Of a stretch of DNA of 64,000 nucleotides, positions 9,633-24,603 are shown piece after piece. The stretch covers positions 62,001-126,000 of the forward strand of contig NZ_JAKCFB010000026.1 in assembly GCF_024198235.1 (NCBI RefSeq), in the 5' to 3' direction. The stretch comes from Myxococcus dinghuensis. GTDB taxonomy: Bacteria; Myxococcota; Myxococcia; Myxococcales; Myxococcaceae. A model generated the notes under the pieces. The model ran no database searches, was not told the origin of the DNA, and saw only the letters and a list, made by a program, of their open reading frames with translations. The stretch's first letter is position 1. Each line of letters starts with the position of its first letter. A program made the position numbers and the translations under genes.

Positions 9633-10772
9633 ATGACGCGGCTCATTCTCGTCTCGGGACGAGGCGGCGCGGGCAAGACGACGGTGGCGGCGGCGACCGC
9701 GCTGGCGGCCTCGCGCCGGGGGCTGCGGACCCTGGTCCTCTCCTTCGACGGCACGCGCGACCTGGGCGCGACCTTCGGCGTGGAGACACCGGGCCTCTCC
9801 GCCTCGGACGGGCTCCCCGTCCAGCTCGACGAACACCTGCACCTGCTGGAGGTGGACGTCGCCTCGGAGCTGCGTCGCGGCTGGGGCGGCGGACGCGGAG
9901 ACGTGGCGGTCCTGCTCGGAGGCGGGTGGACCGACGTCACGGCGGAGGAGGTGGCGCTGGCGCCCGGCGTGGACGCCGTGGTGACACTCACCCGGCTGGG
10001 GACGCTCACCCGTGAGCGGCACTACGAGCTCATCATCGTGGATGGCCCCTCCACGGCGGGCGCCCTGCGCTTCGTCGCGGGGGCGGAGGCGGTGGGTTGG
10101 TTCACCCGCCGGTGGGGGAGCCCCCAGAACGGCACCCGGCGCATGCGTCCGATGCGGGTCGACGCGGAGGGGCTCGCCGCCCTCCAGGGGGCACGCGACA
10201 GGCTGATGGAGGTGGACGCGCTGCTGCGCGACCCGCGGGTGACGACGCTCCGGTGGGTGACGACCGCGGACTCGCGGGCGGAGCAGGAATTGCGTCGCGC
10301 GTGCACCGCCTTCGGGTTGCAAGGCATTGCGCCGGATTGTGTCGTCATCAATCGCCTCGCCCCCGAGGGCATGGTGGATTCCCCCGGGGTGGAGGACTTC
10401 CAACGGCTGCTCGGCTCGCTCCCGGTCGTGGGCATCGCCTCCCGGTCGCCGGCTCCGGTGGGCCGGGAGGCGCTGGAGGCCTATGCGGGGCTGCTCTACT
10501 CCGGCGACGACCCCGCACGTTTGATGACAGTTTCGCCCGCACGGGGTTTCGGCAAGGACGCGGTGGATGTGTATAGACTGGAAGTGCAGCTGCCATTCGT
10601 GAACAAGGAGGAGGTCAATCTCTCCCGTCGCGAGGCGGAGCTGGTCATCCAGGTCGGCCCGCTGCGCCGCAATGTCCTGCTCCCCAGAATGATTGCTCAG
10701 CTCTCCACCGCGGGTGCGCGGATGGAGGGCGATACCCTGGTCGTGGATTTCAAAAGAGAAAGGAGTGCGTGA
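9633..10772 (+). CDS. ArsA-family (GET3/ArsA-like) ATPase
   Basis: 379 residues, preceded by AGGAGG seven bases before the ATG. The N-terminus has a deviant Walker A, GRGGAGKTT (residues 9-17), typical of the ArsA/Get3/MinD class. YELIIVDGPSTAG is the likely switch II region. The last ~80 residues (LEVQLPFVNKEEVNL...) look like the small beta-rich HSP20-like domain often attached to bacterial ArsA-like ATPases. There is one ATPase half, so it would work as a dimer. No arsenic genes are near. It sits between the patatin-like gene and a small unknown gene that it overlaps by one base, so it is probably part of the same operon. An ArsA-like ATPase in a PKS/NRPS cluster is uncommon, and its role here is unknown. 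Confidence 0.85.
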   Translation: MTRLILVSGRGGAGKTTVAAATALAASRRGLRTLVLSFDGTRDLGATFGVETPGLSASDGLPVQLDEHLHLLEVDVASELRRGWGGGRGDVAVLLGGGWTDVTAEEVALAPGVDAVVTLTRLGTLTRERHYELIIVDGPSTAGALRFVAGAEAVGWFTRRWGSPQNGTRRMRPMRVDAEGLAALQGARDRLMEVDALLRDPRVTTLRWVTTADSRAEQELRRACTAFGLQGIAPDCVVINRLAPEGMVDSPGVEDFQRLLGSLPVVGIASRSPAPVGREALEAYAGLLYSGDDPARLMTVSPARGFGKDAVDVYRLEVQLPFVNKEEVNLSRREAELVIQVGPLRRNVLLPRMIAQLSTAGARMEGDTLVVDFKRERSA

Positions 10773-11206
10773 TGACCTGGAATGACAGACGCCTGCCCAG
10801 GGGGTTCTTCCGTCTCGAGACCCAGCCGGAGGAGGGAGCGCGCATCGCCGACGTCGTCGACGCGGTGATTCCCGGTGGGAAGGGGTTCGTGCAGCAGCTC
10901 TTCCGCGCGAAGAAGGACGTGCTGCAGGCCTTCTCCCATCTGCTCCAGGCCCAGGTCCGGGAGCTGGAGAACATCGACACCGCCATCCAGGACGGCGAGC
11001 GGGAGGGGAGTGCTTCGTCCTCGGGCGGCAAGGGGCCGGGGCTCAGTCCGCGCATGCGGACCATCAAGGAGATGATGCAGGAGGCGAGCGCGAGGCGCCG
11101 GGAGCAGGACGCCAGCGCGGGGCCGCCGCCGCCTCAATCGCCACCCGCCGCGCCGCAGCCGCCTCAGGGCGGAACCCCCGAGCCGGAGAAGTTCAAGCCC
11201 ACCTAG
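10772..11206 (+). CDS. Small protein of unknown function, coupled to the ArsA-like gene
   Basis: 144 residues from the ATG that overlaps the ArsA-like stop (TGATG), with a clean AAAGGAG seven bases upstream. A GTG three bases earlier is less likely as the start. Residues about 25-75 are predicted mainly helical (FVQQLFRAKKDVLQAFSHLLQ), and the C-terminal third is a Pro/Gly/Ala-rich disordered tail. There is no signal peptide, membrane segment or known motif. The overlap and shared ribosome-binding pattern suggest it works with the ATPase, possibly as a partner or substrate. I do not recognise the family. Confidence 0.75.
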   Translation: MTWNDRRLPRGFFRLETQPEEGARIADVVDAVIPGGKGFVQQLFRAKKDVLQAFSHLLQAQVRELENIDTAIQDGEREGSASSSGGKGPGLSPRMRTIKEMMQEASARRREQDASAGPPPPQSPPAAPQPPQGGTPEPEKFKPT

Positions 11207-11309
11207 ACCTGGGCGCGAGTCATCCGCGTAGCGCATCCACGAAGTCCCCTCGTGTTCGAGGCGGGCCTGGGCCCGTCGCGTCCGAGGTCTCGTTCAGGAG
11301 GCAGTCGCG

Positions 11310-14111
11310 ATGGACCAAGAGGGACCCGGACGCAGCCTCGCGGAGCGGCTCGCCGCGCTCACGCCGGAGAAGCGGGCACTGCTGGAGCTGGCGCTCAAGG
11401 CGCGTCAGGTCCGTCCGACGGTCGCGCCTTCGGACGCGCCTGGCCCGCGCCTGGGGCTGGAGGCCGTGCTCCAGACGGAGTCCTTCGCGACGCTGGCGCC
11501 GTTCCCGGAGGTCGCTCCCGCGTTCTCCTGGCTCCTCGCAGCGCAGGGACGCGCCACGCCTTCGCAGGTGGCCCTCGTTCGAGAGGCCCACCAGGACCTG
11601 CGAGGGGTCCTCTTCCGCTCCGTGGACCTCGCGGGCGGCGGACGGATCCTCTCGTGGAGCGTGGGCGCGGGGCACGAACTGGTGGACGTGGCGCGGCGCT
11701 CCAGTCTCTCGCGCATCGTCGGCCTGGCGTCTTCCCCCGAGGAGCTGGTGGCGGCGCGTGCCCGCGTGCGCGCGCGGGGCCTGCAAGAGCGCATCGAGGT
11801 CGTGGGCGGACCCCCGGAGGGGACCTTCGACGTGGCGTTCGGGTTGGAGTCCCTCCGGCGCGTGGAGTCGCCGCGGGCATTGTTCGCTTCGCTCGGGGAG
11901 GCCGTCCGCGAAGGCGGGCGGCTCGTGCTCGGAGACCTGTTCCTCCGCACGACCCTGTCGTTGCCGCATCTGGACCGGCTGTCGCTGCCGCTGCTCGATT
12001 CACTCGTCGAGTGGCTGGGCGAGAGTGGGTTCGAGGTCCTCGACTGCGTGGACGCGGGCCGCGAGGTCGGCAACTTCCTCCAGGAGTCCGAACCCGGCGC
12101 GGGCCTCGCGCAGCTCGGGTGGGAGGCCGGCGACAGCCGGTTGGCCGTGGCGAGCGCCTACGAGTCGTTGGGCGGGCTGCTGCGTGGCGGCGCCGCGTCC
12201 TATCTGCTGCTGACCGCGGAGAAGCGGAGGGGCGGTCCACGGGAGCCGCGGGACGCGCGCAACCGGGAGCGGCTGGCGCGGGCACAGCCCTTCGCGGAGC
12301 TACCCCACACCTGGCTGTATGCGCCCCGGTGGCGGCCGGTCGCGCGGCAGACTCCTCCGGAGGCGCCGGTCGCCTCGTCGCCGGAGCACTGCCTCATCTT
12401 CTCCGATGGCGCGGGGGTGGGCGCGGCCTTGTCGAGGCTCGTCGAGGAGGCGGGAGGACGCTGCGTGTTCGTCCTGCGGGGCGAGGGGTTCCAGCAGGAG
12501 GACGCGGCGCACTTCACGGTGTTCCCGCGCAATCCGGAGGACTTCCAGAAGCTGGTGAAGGCCTTGGGTGAAACGGGGTTCACGCCGACGCGCGTGGTCT
12601 ACCTGTGGGGGCTCGATGTGCCAGCGCCGGAGGGGCAGGGCGTCGCGGCCCTCCAGGACGCCGCGCTGGATGCGTGTGGCGGCGCGCTCTACCTGACGCA
12701 GGCCTTGTTGCAGGGGAAGACGGGGGTGGGCACTCCCGCTTCGCTCTGGGTCGTCACGCGCGGGGCGCAGTGCCTGGACGACACCGAGGAGGCTCCCGGG
12801 TTGCTGGGCGCACCGCTCTGGGGCGTGGGTAAGGCCATCGCCTATGAGCACCCGGAGCTGGACTGTCATCGGGTCGACCTCGATGCCCGGGACGGGGTGG
12901 AGGACGCGGCCCGGAGCCTGGGGGCCGAGCTTCGCGTGCCCGGGCGGGAGGACCAGGTCCTCCTGCGGGCGGCGGAGCGCCACGTGCTGCGGCTCGAGCG
13001 CCACCGTCAGTGGGCCTGGGAGCGGGCCGGGCACCTCCAGTTCCGGAGCGACGCCACCTACCTCGTCACGGGGGGGCTCGGGGGGCTGGGGTTGCAGGTC
13101 GCGCGGTGGATGGTGGAGCGGGGGGCCCGTCATATGGTGCTCCTGGGGCGCAAGCGCGCCAGCGACGTGTCCACGCGGGAGGTCGGGGAGATGCGCGCGC
13201 GGGGCGCGAGCATCGTCTCGCTGGCCGGAGTGTCCGTGGACTCGGACCTCGACTTCGTGATGGCGGGCATCTCCAAGCGCATGCCCCCGCTGCGCGGCAT
13301 CGTCCACGCCGCGACGGAGGTGGACGACGGCATCCTCGTGCACCAGACCCGCGAGCGGCTGGGGCGGGTGTTCGCGGAGAAGGTCGGCGGTGCGTGGAAC
13401 CTGCACCGCTGGCTGGCGGGCGCGCCCCTGGACTTCTTCCACCTGTTGTCGTCGTCCACCTCGTTGATGGGGGCCTCGGGCCAGGTCAGTCACCTGGCCG
13501 CCACGGCCTTCCTGGACGGGCTGGCGGTCCACCGCCGCTCGCGAGGCCTGCCTGGGCAGAGCTCGAGCTGGGGCGCGTGGGCCGCGCCGGACGATGTCGC
13601 GGCGAAGGAGCTGGAGGCGCGCATGCGCAAGCGCGGCGTGGGCATGGTGCCGCTGGCGCGCGCCTTCTCGGTGCTGGAGCAGGTGTTCGGTCCGGTGCCG
13701 GCGGTGGTGGGGGTGATGCCCATCCACTGGCCCACGTTCCTGGCGAGCCTCCCCGGAGAGGGACCGCCGCCGCTGTTCGCGGACTTCGCGGCGGAGGACC
13801 GGACGGACCGCGCGACGGATGGCGCGCGACGCGAGCTGCTCCGGCGCGTGCGCGCGGGCTCACCGGAGGACGGCCGGCGCGCGGTGCTCGCCTGGTTCCA
13901 GGCGCAGGTGTCCCGGGTGCTGGAGCTGGGGGCCGCCCAGACGCCGGAGCCCGAGCAGACGCTGCACGAGCTCGGGCTCGATTCGCTCATGGGCGTGGAG
14001 CTGAAGAAGCACATCCACGCCGAGCTGCGGGTCGACGTGCCCCTCCAGTCCCTGCTCGAGGGACGCAGCGTCGGGGCCCTGGCGGAGTCGCTGTACGAAG
14101 CGTTGCGCTGA
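11310..14111 (+). CDS. PKS protein lacking KS and AT: methyltransferase-like, mutated KR, ACP
   Basis: 933 residues with AGGAGG upstream of the ATG. Residues about 1-40 (LAERLAALTPEKRALLELAL) match the linker that often joins NRPS to PKS proteins. Residues about 95-320 look like a SAM-methyltransferase fold, but the usual E/DxGxGxG motif reads LSWSVGAG, so SAM binding is doubtful. A KR follows (about 350-790) with an intact TGGLGGLG nucleotide loop, but the catalytic stretch normally reading GQANYxAAN is GQVSHLAAT: Tyr becomes His (codon 13491-13493) and Asn becomes Thr. Reduction is therefore probably lost. The ACP at the end has LGLDSL. With no KS or AT the protein cannot extend a chain alone. 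It may supply the ACP missing from the KS-AT protein at 21727. The radical SAM gene follows after 22 bases. Confidence 0.88.
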   Translation: MDQEGPGRSLAERLAALTPEKRALLELALKARQVRPTVAPSDAPGPRLGLEAVLQTESFATLAPFPEVAPAFSWLLAAQGRATPSQVALVREAHQDLRGVLFRSVDLAGGGRILSWSVGAGHELVDVARRSSLSRIVGLASSPEELVAARARVRARGLQERIEVVGGPPEGTFDVAFGLESLRRVESPRALFASLGEAVREGGRLVLGDLFLRTTLSLPHLDRLSLPLLDSLVEWLGESGFEVLDCVDAGREVGNFLQESEPGAGLAQLGWEAGDSRLAVASAYESLGGLLRGGAASYLLLTAEKRRGGPREPRDARNRERLARAQPFAELPHTWLYAPRWRPVARQTPPEAPVASSPEHCLIFSDGAGVGAALSRLVEEAGGRCVFVLRGEGFQQEDAAHFTVFPRNPEDFQKLVKALGETGFTPTRVVYLWGLDVPAPEGQGVAALQDAALDACGGALYLTQALLQGKTGVGTPASLWVVTRGAQCLDDTEEAPGLLGAPLWGVGKAIAYEHPELDCHRVDLDARDGVEDAARSLGAELRVPGREDQVLLRAAERHVLRLERHRQWAWERAGHLQFRSDATYLVTGGLGGLGLQVARWMVERGARHMVLLGRKRASDVSTREVGEMRARGASIVSLAGVSVDSDLDFVMAGISKRMPPLRGIVHAATEVDDGILVHQTRERLGRVFAEKVGGAWNLHRWLAGAPLDFFHLLSSSTSLMGASGQVSHLAATAFLDGLAVHRRSRGLPGQSSSWGAWAAPDDVAAKELEARMRKRGVGMVPLARAFSVLEQVFGPVPAVVGVMPIHWPTFLASLPGEGPPPLFADFAAEDRTDRATDGARRELLRRVRAGSPEDGRRAVLAWFQAQVSRVLELGAAQTPEPEQTLHELGLDSLMGVELKKHIHAELRVDVPLQSLLEGRSVGALAESLYEALR

Positions 14112-14133
14112 GTGTCGAAAACGGGGGTGGAAC

Positions 14134-16131
14134 GTGTCTGCTGATTGCGTTCAGGTCCGCTTCGTCGTCACGCCGTTCCTGCCGGAGCACCAGCCCGCGC
14201 TCGGCGTGAGCACGCTGGTGAGCGTGCTCGCCAGACAAGGCATCCCGGCGGACGTGCAGTACCTCAACGTCCAGTTCATGCGGCAGATTGGCTGGGAACT
14301 CTACTACTACCTCTCCTACGCCACGCCGCCGGAGATCCTCGCGGGGGAGATGGCGTTCCTGCCCGCCTCGCCGGACCTGTTGCTGGGAGAGATGGTCTTC
14401 GCCCCCGCGCTGTGGGGCGAGGCGGCGGCGGACTGGGAGGCGTACGCGGACCTCCTCACGCCCCTGCTGGAGGTGAAGCAGCACGTGGACGGGGCGACGT
14501 CGGGCGGCGCCCGTCGTGAGCAGGCGCTGCACTGGGGGCGGGCGCGAGAGCTGATCCGCGCCCTCCGGGAGGACAGCCCGCGCATCGTCCGGCAGTGGGC
14601 CCAGGACATCCTCCGCGACGAGCCGCGCGTCATCGGCTTCACGTCGACGTTCCAGCAGAGCGTGGCGTCCCTGGCCCTGGCCAAGGAGCTGCGGCGGCTG
14701 CGCCCGCGCGAGGAGCTGACGCTCGTCATGGGGGGCGCCAACTGCGAAGGGGACATGGGCAAGGCGCTCTCGGACAACTTCCCGTTCCTCGACCACGTCG
14801 TCTCGGGGGAGGGCGAGGGCGTCATCCTCGACCTGGTCAAGAGCGTGCTGGAGCCTCGCGGGCGCCCGCAGCCCCGCTACGTGGCCGCGCCGCAGATCGA
14901 GGACATGGACTCGTTGCCCATGCCGGACTTCGACCACTACTTCGAGGCCATCAAGGACATGCCCATGGCCAAGCGGGCGAACCTCACGGCGGAGTCCTCG
15001 CGCGGCTGTTGGTGGGGCGCCAAGGCGCACTGCACGTTCTGCGGCCTCAACGGCTCCGGCATGGCCTACCGGAGCAAGGACCCGGGCCGCTTCGTCGGGG
15101 AGCTGCGCACGCTCGCGCGGCGCTACGGCTTCAACTTCTTCATGATGGCCGACAACATCCTGGACTTGAAATACATCAAGTCCGTCTTCCCGGCGCTCAT
15201 CACGCAGGGCGACGAAATCACGATGTTCTACGAGACCAAGAGCAACCTCCGGAAGGAGCAGTTGGAGCTCATGGTCGCCGGGGGCGTCACGGAGCTGCAG
15301 CCGGGCATCGAGAGCCTCAGCACCTCCATCCTGGAGCTGATGGACAAGGGCACCACGCGCCTCCAGAACGTCCAGCTCATCAAGTGGTGCGAGGAGTTCG
15401 GCATCAACGTCAACTGGAACATCCTCTATGGCTTCCCGGGCGAGGCCCCGTCCGAGTACGAGGACATGGCGCGGCTCATCCCCGCGTTGACGCACCTGCC
15501 TCCGCCCGGAGGATGTGGGCGCATCCGGTTGGATCGCTTCGCGCCGTACTGGAAGACGCCGGAGAAGTACAACCTGCGGAACGTCCGCCAGAAGTGGTCG
15601 TACGACCATGTCTACGCCGCGCTCCCGGCGGAGGAGCGCCGCCGCGTCGCGTACTACTTCGACTACGACCTGGAGGGGGACCTGGACCCTCGCGTCTACC
15701 TCCAGGACACGCTGAAGCAGACCGAGCGGTGGCGCGATGGCTACAGCCGCGGCGTCACGCTGGAGCTGCGCACCGAGGATGGACGCTCGCGTGTGGTGGA
15801 CAGCCGCGAGGGGCTGTCGACGGAGACCCCGCTCACGGCCGACGAGGTCCACCTGTTGAAGATCCTCGACTCCATCCAGAGCGGCAGGGCCGCGCTCGCG
15901 AAGCTGAACGAGGGGCGCGAGGACGGGCCGCTGTCGGAGGCGGAGTTCGACGTGTTGCTGGAGCGGCTCCTGGCGCGCGGCTGGGTCATCCGCGAGGGCG
16001 TGCGGCTCCTGGGGGTGGTGCTCGACCGGATGGAGCGTCAGCGCATCATCGACCTGAAGATGGCCGCGCAGTTGGGAACGCTCGACTGGGCCCGGCTCGG
16101 CGCCACGCCCGCGGTCGCCTCCGCCCGATAG
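14134..16131 (+). CDS. Cobalamin-type radical SAM enzyme of the RiPP-maturation family
   Basis: 665 residues from a GTG. Residues about 10-270 form the B12-binding-like N-terminal part (PRVIGFTSTFQQS, VMGGANCEGDMG, SGEGEG). The radical SAM core has SRGCWWGAKAHCTFCGLN, giving Cys292, Cys300 and Cys303 in a CX7CX2C spacing rather than CX3CX2C, and later MADNI, QPGIESLS, WNILYGFPGE and RIRLDRFAPY. This set of motifs is what I recall for radical SAM proteins annotated as RiPP maturation radical SAM C-methyltransferases. The C-terminal ~150 residues are a winged-helix-like segment. It should bind a 4Fe-4S cluster and SAM, and probably cobalamin. In this cluster it may alkylate an unactivated carbon of a carrier-bound or released intermediate. 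No RiPP precursor gene was found nearby. Confidence 0.88.
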   Translation: MSADCVQVRFVVTPFLPEHQPALGVSTLVSVLARQGIPADVQYLNVQFMRQIGWELYYYLSYATPPEILAGEMAFLPASPDLLLGEMVFAPALWGEAAADWEAYADLLTPLLEVKQHVDGATSGGARREQALHWGRARELIRALREDSPRIVRQWAQDILRDEPRVIGFTSTFQQSVASLALAKELRRLRPREELTLVMGGANCEGDMGKALSDNFPFLDHVVSGEGEGVILDLVKSVLEPRGRPQPRYVAAPQIEDMDSLPMPDFDHYFEAIKDMPMAKRANLTAESSRGCWWGAKAHCTFCGLNGSGMAYRSKDPGRFVGELRTLARRYGFNFFMMADNILDLKYIKSVFPALITQGDEITMFYETKSNLRKEQLELMVAGGVTELQPGIESLSTSILELMDKGTTRLQNVQLIKWCEEFGINVNWNILYGFPGEAPSEYEDMARLIPALTHLPPPGGCGRIRLDRFAPYWKTPEKYNLRNVRQKWSYDHVYAALPAEERRRVAYYFDYDLEGDLDPRVYLQDTLKQTERWRDGYSRGVTLELRTEDGRSRVVDSREGLSTETPLTADEVHLLKILDSIQSGRAALAKLNEGREDGPLSEAEFDVLLERLLARGWVIREGVRLLGVVLDRMERQRIIDLKMAAQLGTLDWARLGATPAVASAR

Positions 16132-16141
16132 GAAGAAGCCC

Positions 16142-21706
<5,565 letters not shown>

Positions 21707-21726
21707 GGGTGAGTGGGGAGAACGCC

Positions 21727-24576
21727 ATGACGACGGATTCCCGACGCATCTCGGAGCTGCCTCCGCTCAAGCTGGCGCTCGCGGCGAGCAGCCTCCAATC
21801 GAAGCTCGCGCTGGCGTTGAGCGAGCCCATCGCCATCATCGGCATGGGGCTGCGCTTCCCGGGAGGCTCGGACTCTCCAGAGTCCTATTGGGAGCTGCTG
21901 CGCGCGGGGCGGGAGGCCATCTCCCCCATCCCCGCCTCACGCTGGGACATCGACGCGTACTACGACCCGACGCCCGGTACGCCCGGGAAGATGTACACGC
22001 GACACGGCGCCTTCATCCAGGGCGTGGAGGACTTCGACCCGCAGTTCTTCGGCATCTCCCCCCGAGAGGCCTCCCGGATGGATCCTCACCAGCGCCTGCT
22101 GCTGGAGGTGAGCTGGGAGGCGTTGGAGCGGGCGGGCATCGCCGCGACGGACCTGAGGGGCAGCAGCACCGGCGTCTTCGTCGGGATGATGAACGAGGAC
22201 TTCTCGCACCTGATGAAGGACGCGACGCAGATCGACCTGCACACCGCCTCCGGGTCGGGCCTGAGCGTCGCGGCGGGGCGGCTGGCCTACAGCCTGGGGT
22301 TGCAAGGCCCGACGATGGCGGTGGACGCGGCCTGCTCGTCATCCCTCGTCACCGTGCACCTCGCCTGTCAGAGCCTGCGCACGCGCGAGTGCGACCTGGC
22401 GCTGGCGGGAGGCATCAGCCTCATCCTCTCGCCGCTGACGTCCGTGGTGAACTGCGCCATGCGCATGCTGTCCGTGAAGGGCCGGTGCAGCACCTTCGAT
22501 GCCGGCGCGGATGGCTTCGTCCGGGGCGAGGGCTGCGGGATGCTCGTGCTCAAGCGGCTGTCGGATGCCGTCGCGGACAGGGACCCCATCCTCGCGCTGG
22601 TGCGGGGCTCCGCGACGAACCACAGCGGCCAGTCGAGCGGGTTGACGGTGCCCAACGGCAACGCGCTCGCGAAGGTGATGCGCGCGGCGCTGAAGTCCGG
22701 GGGCGTGGAGCCCGAGCAGGTGGATTACGTGGAGGCGCACGGCACGGGGACGGCCATCGGCGACCCCATCGAGATGGAGGCGCTGGGCCGCGTCTTCGGT
22801 CCGGGGCGGTCGCCCGACGTCCCGCTCGTGGTCGGCTCGGTGAAGACCAACATCGGTCACACGGAGGGCGCCGCGGGGGTCGCCGGCATCATCAAGGTCG
22901 TCCTCGCACTCCAACACGAGGTGCTCCCCGCCCACCTGAACCTGGAGACCCCCAACCCCAACATCCGGTGGAGCGAACTGCCCGTCGTCGTATCGCGGGC
23001 GAGGCGGCCCTGGCGTCGGGGCGCGCGTCGGCGCATCGCGGGGGTCACCGCCTTCGGCTTCAACGGGGCGAACGCGCACGTGCTCATCGAGGAGGCCCCC
23101 GTCATGGAGGCCGGCTCTCCGGAGGTCGCGCCCGTGGCGCCGCAGTTACTGGGACTCTCCGCCCGGTCCGCGCCCGCGCTGCGCGAGCTGGCGTCGCGGT
23201 ATGCGCGGTACTTCTCCGAGGAAGGTGCGGAGCGCCGCTCGCTGGCCGACGCGTGCTTCACGGCGAACACGGGGCGCGTCGTGTCCACGCACCGTCTGGC
23301 CCTGGTGGCGTCGAGCGTGGAGGACGTCCGCGCGCGACTGAAGGCCTTCGAGCGAGGTGAGCCGGCCCCGGGCCTCTGGACGGGCTCGGGGCGGCGAAAG
23401 CCACGGCTCGCGTTCGTGTTCGGAGGCGGGACGCAGCGGTGGTCGACGTGGGCCCGCGACCTCTTCGGCGCGGAGCCTGTCTTTCGGGAGGCGGTGCTCC
23501 GCTGCGAGGCCGCCCTTGCGCGCCCCCTCGTCGAGGCGTTGTTCAAGCCCGTCGCGGAGGCTCCGGCGGTGCCTCCAGGGCCAGGCCTCGTGTTGCCCGG
23601 CTGGTTGGCTTCCCAGTGCGGGCTCGTCCACCTGTGGAGGGACTGGGGTGTCGAGCCGGCGGCGGTGCTGGGCGTGGGGATGGGGGAGTTCGCGGCGGCG
23701 TGTGCCTCGGGGGTGTTGTCCTGGGAGGACGGCGTGCGGCTCGCGGGGGCCTTCGCGGACCCGGTCGAGCGCGCGGCCCCTGGCGCGGAGATGGCGGTCG
23801 AGACACCGGAGCGGCTGGAGGCGCTGCTGCGTGGCTTCGCCGAGGTCTGTCTCGTGGGACTCGATGACGAGGGACGGGGCGTGTACGCGGGGACGCGGAG
23901 CGCCGTCGAAGCGCTCCAGGTCGGCTTGCTCGAGCACGGGGTTCGCGGCGAGTGGCGAGAGTCCACCCGGGCCTTGACCCCCGAGGTCTGGCGCCGAGGG
24001 CGCGAGGCGGTTGCGGCGTTGGCTCGCTCGATGTCGCACGCGAGGCCCCAGGTGCCCTGGTGGTCCGCGCAGTCGGGGCGCATCCAGGACGCACCGGGGC
24101 CGGAGTCGTGGCGAGGCCCTCCGGGCACCGCCGCGCAGTGGAGCATGTCGCTGGAGCAGTTGGGCGCCGAAGGCGTGGAGGGCTTCCTGGACGTGGGCCC
24201 AGGTGAGGGCTGGACGGCCTTGGGGCGGCGTGGCGCGTCCGCCTCCGGACGGCTCTGGGCGACGTGTCTGCGCGGATCCACGGCGGCGTGTGCCCAGCAA
24301 CGGGAGGCCCTCGCGGCGCTGTTCGCCGCGGGCGCGGACGTGGCCTGGAGCGCGCTCTACCGAGACACCCCACACGACAAGGTGGTGCTCCCGACGAGCT
24401 GCTTCCAGCGCGGCCGTTACTGGTTCGACCTGCCGGTGGCCTCCGTGTCCGTCGCTGCCCCACCGGCTCCCGCCACGCTCCTGGCGGAGGACCCCGAGGC
24501 GCTCATGGCGCAGCTGGCCCTGGTCGAAGAACTCTCGGAGGAGCAGGTGCGGGCCCTCCTCGAGGGGCAGGGATAG
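21727..24576 (+). CDS. KS-AT protein with an AT lacking the catalytic serine and with no ACP
   Basis: 949 residues. I chose the ATG at 21727 because GGGGAG lies eight bases upstream; a GTG at 21709 is the alternative. A docking helix is followed by a KS (about 35-460) with AACSSS, EAHGTGTAIGD and NIGHTEGAAG, so the KS looks active. The AT region (about 560-900) is degenerate: the GHSxGE elbow reads GVGMGEF, placing Gly at the serine (codon 23677-23679) and Val at the histidine, GQGSQ reads GGGTQ, and no HAFH-type motif remains. The protein stops after a short tail (EELSEEQVRALLEGQG) that resembles C-terminal docking peptides. There is no ACP, DH or KR. It may use an ACP supplied in trans, such as the free carrier at 24604 or the ACP of the 11310 protein. 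Confidence 0.9.
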   Translation: MTTDSRRISELPPLKLALAASSLQSKLALALSEPIAIIGMGLRFPGGSDSPESYWELLRAGREAISPIPASRWDIDAYYDPTPGTPGKMYTRHGAFIQGVEDFDPQFFGISPREASRMDPHQRLLLEVSWEALERAGIAATDLRGSSTGVFVGMMNEDFSHLMKDATQIDLHTASGSGLSVAAGRLAYSLGLQGPTMAVDAACSSSLVTVHLACQSLRTRECDLALAGGISLILSPLTSVVNCAMRMLSVKGRCSTFDAGADGFVRGEGCGMLVLKRLSDAVADRDPILALVRGSATNHSGQSSGLTVPNGNALAKVMRAALKSGGVEPEQVDYVEAHGTGTAIGDPIEMEALGRVFGPGRSPDVPLVVGSVKTNIGHTEGAAGVAGIIKVVLALQHEVLPAHLNLETPNPNIRWSELPVVVSRARRPWRRGARRRIAGVTAFGFNGANAHVLIEEAPVMEAGSPEVAPVAPQLLGLSARSAPALRELASRYARYFSEEGAERRSLADACFTANTGRVVSTHRLALVASSVEDVRARLKAFERGEPAPGLWTGSGRRKPRLAFVFGGGTQRWSTWARDLFGAEPVFREAVLRCEAALARPLVEALFKPVAEAPAVPPGPGLVLPGWLASQCGLVHLWRDWGVEPAAVLGVGMGEFAAACASGVLSWEDGVRLAGAFADPVERAAPGAEMAVETPERLEALLRGFAEVCLVGLDDEGRGVYAGTRSAVEALQVGLLEHGVRGEWRESTRALTPEVWRRGREAVAALARSMSHARPQVPWWSAQSGRIQDAPGPESWRGPPGTAAQWSMSLEQLGAEGVEGFLDVGPGEGWTALGRRGASASGRLWATCLRGSTAACAQQREALAALFAAGADVAWSALYRDTPHDKVVLPTSCFQRGRYWFDLPVASVSVAAPPAPATLLAEDPEALMAQLALVEELSEEQVRALLEGQG

Positions 24577-24603
24577 GCCGAAGGTCGCCCGGCGAGGACC
24601 GCG

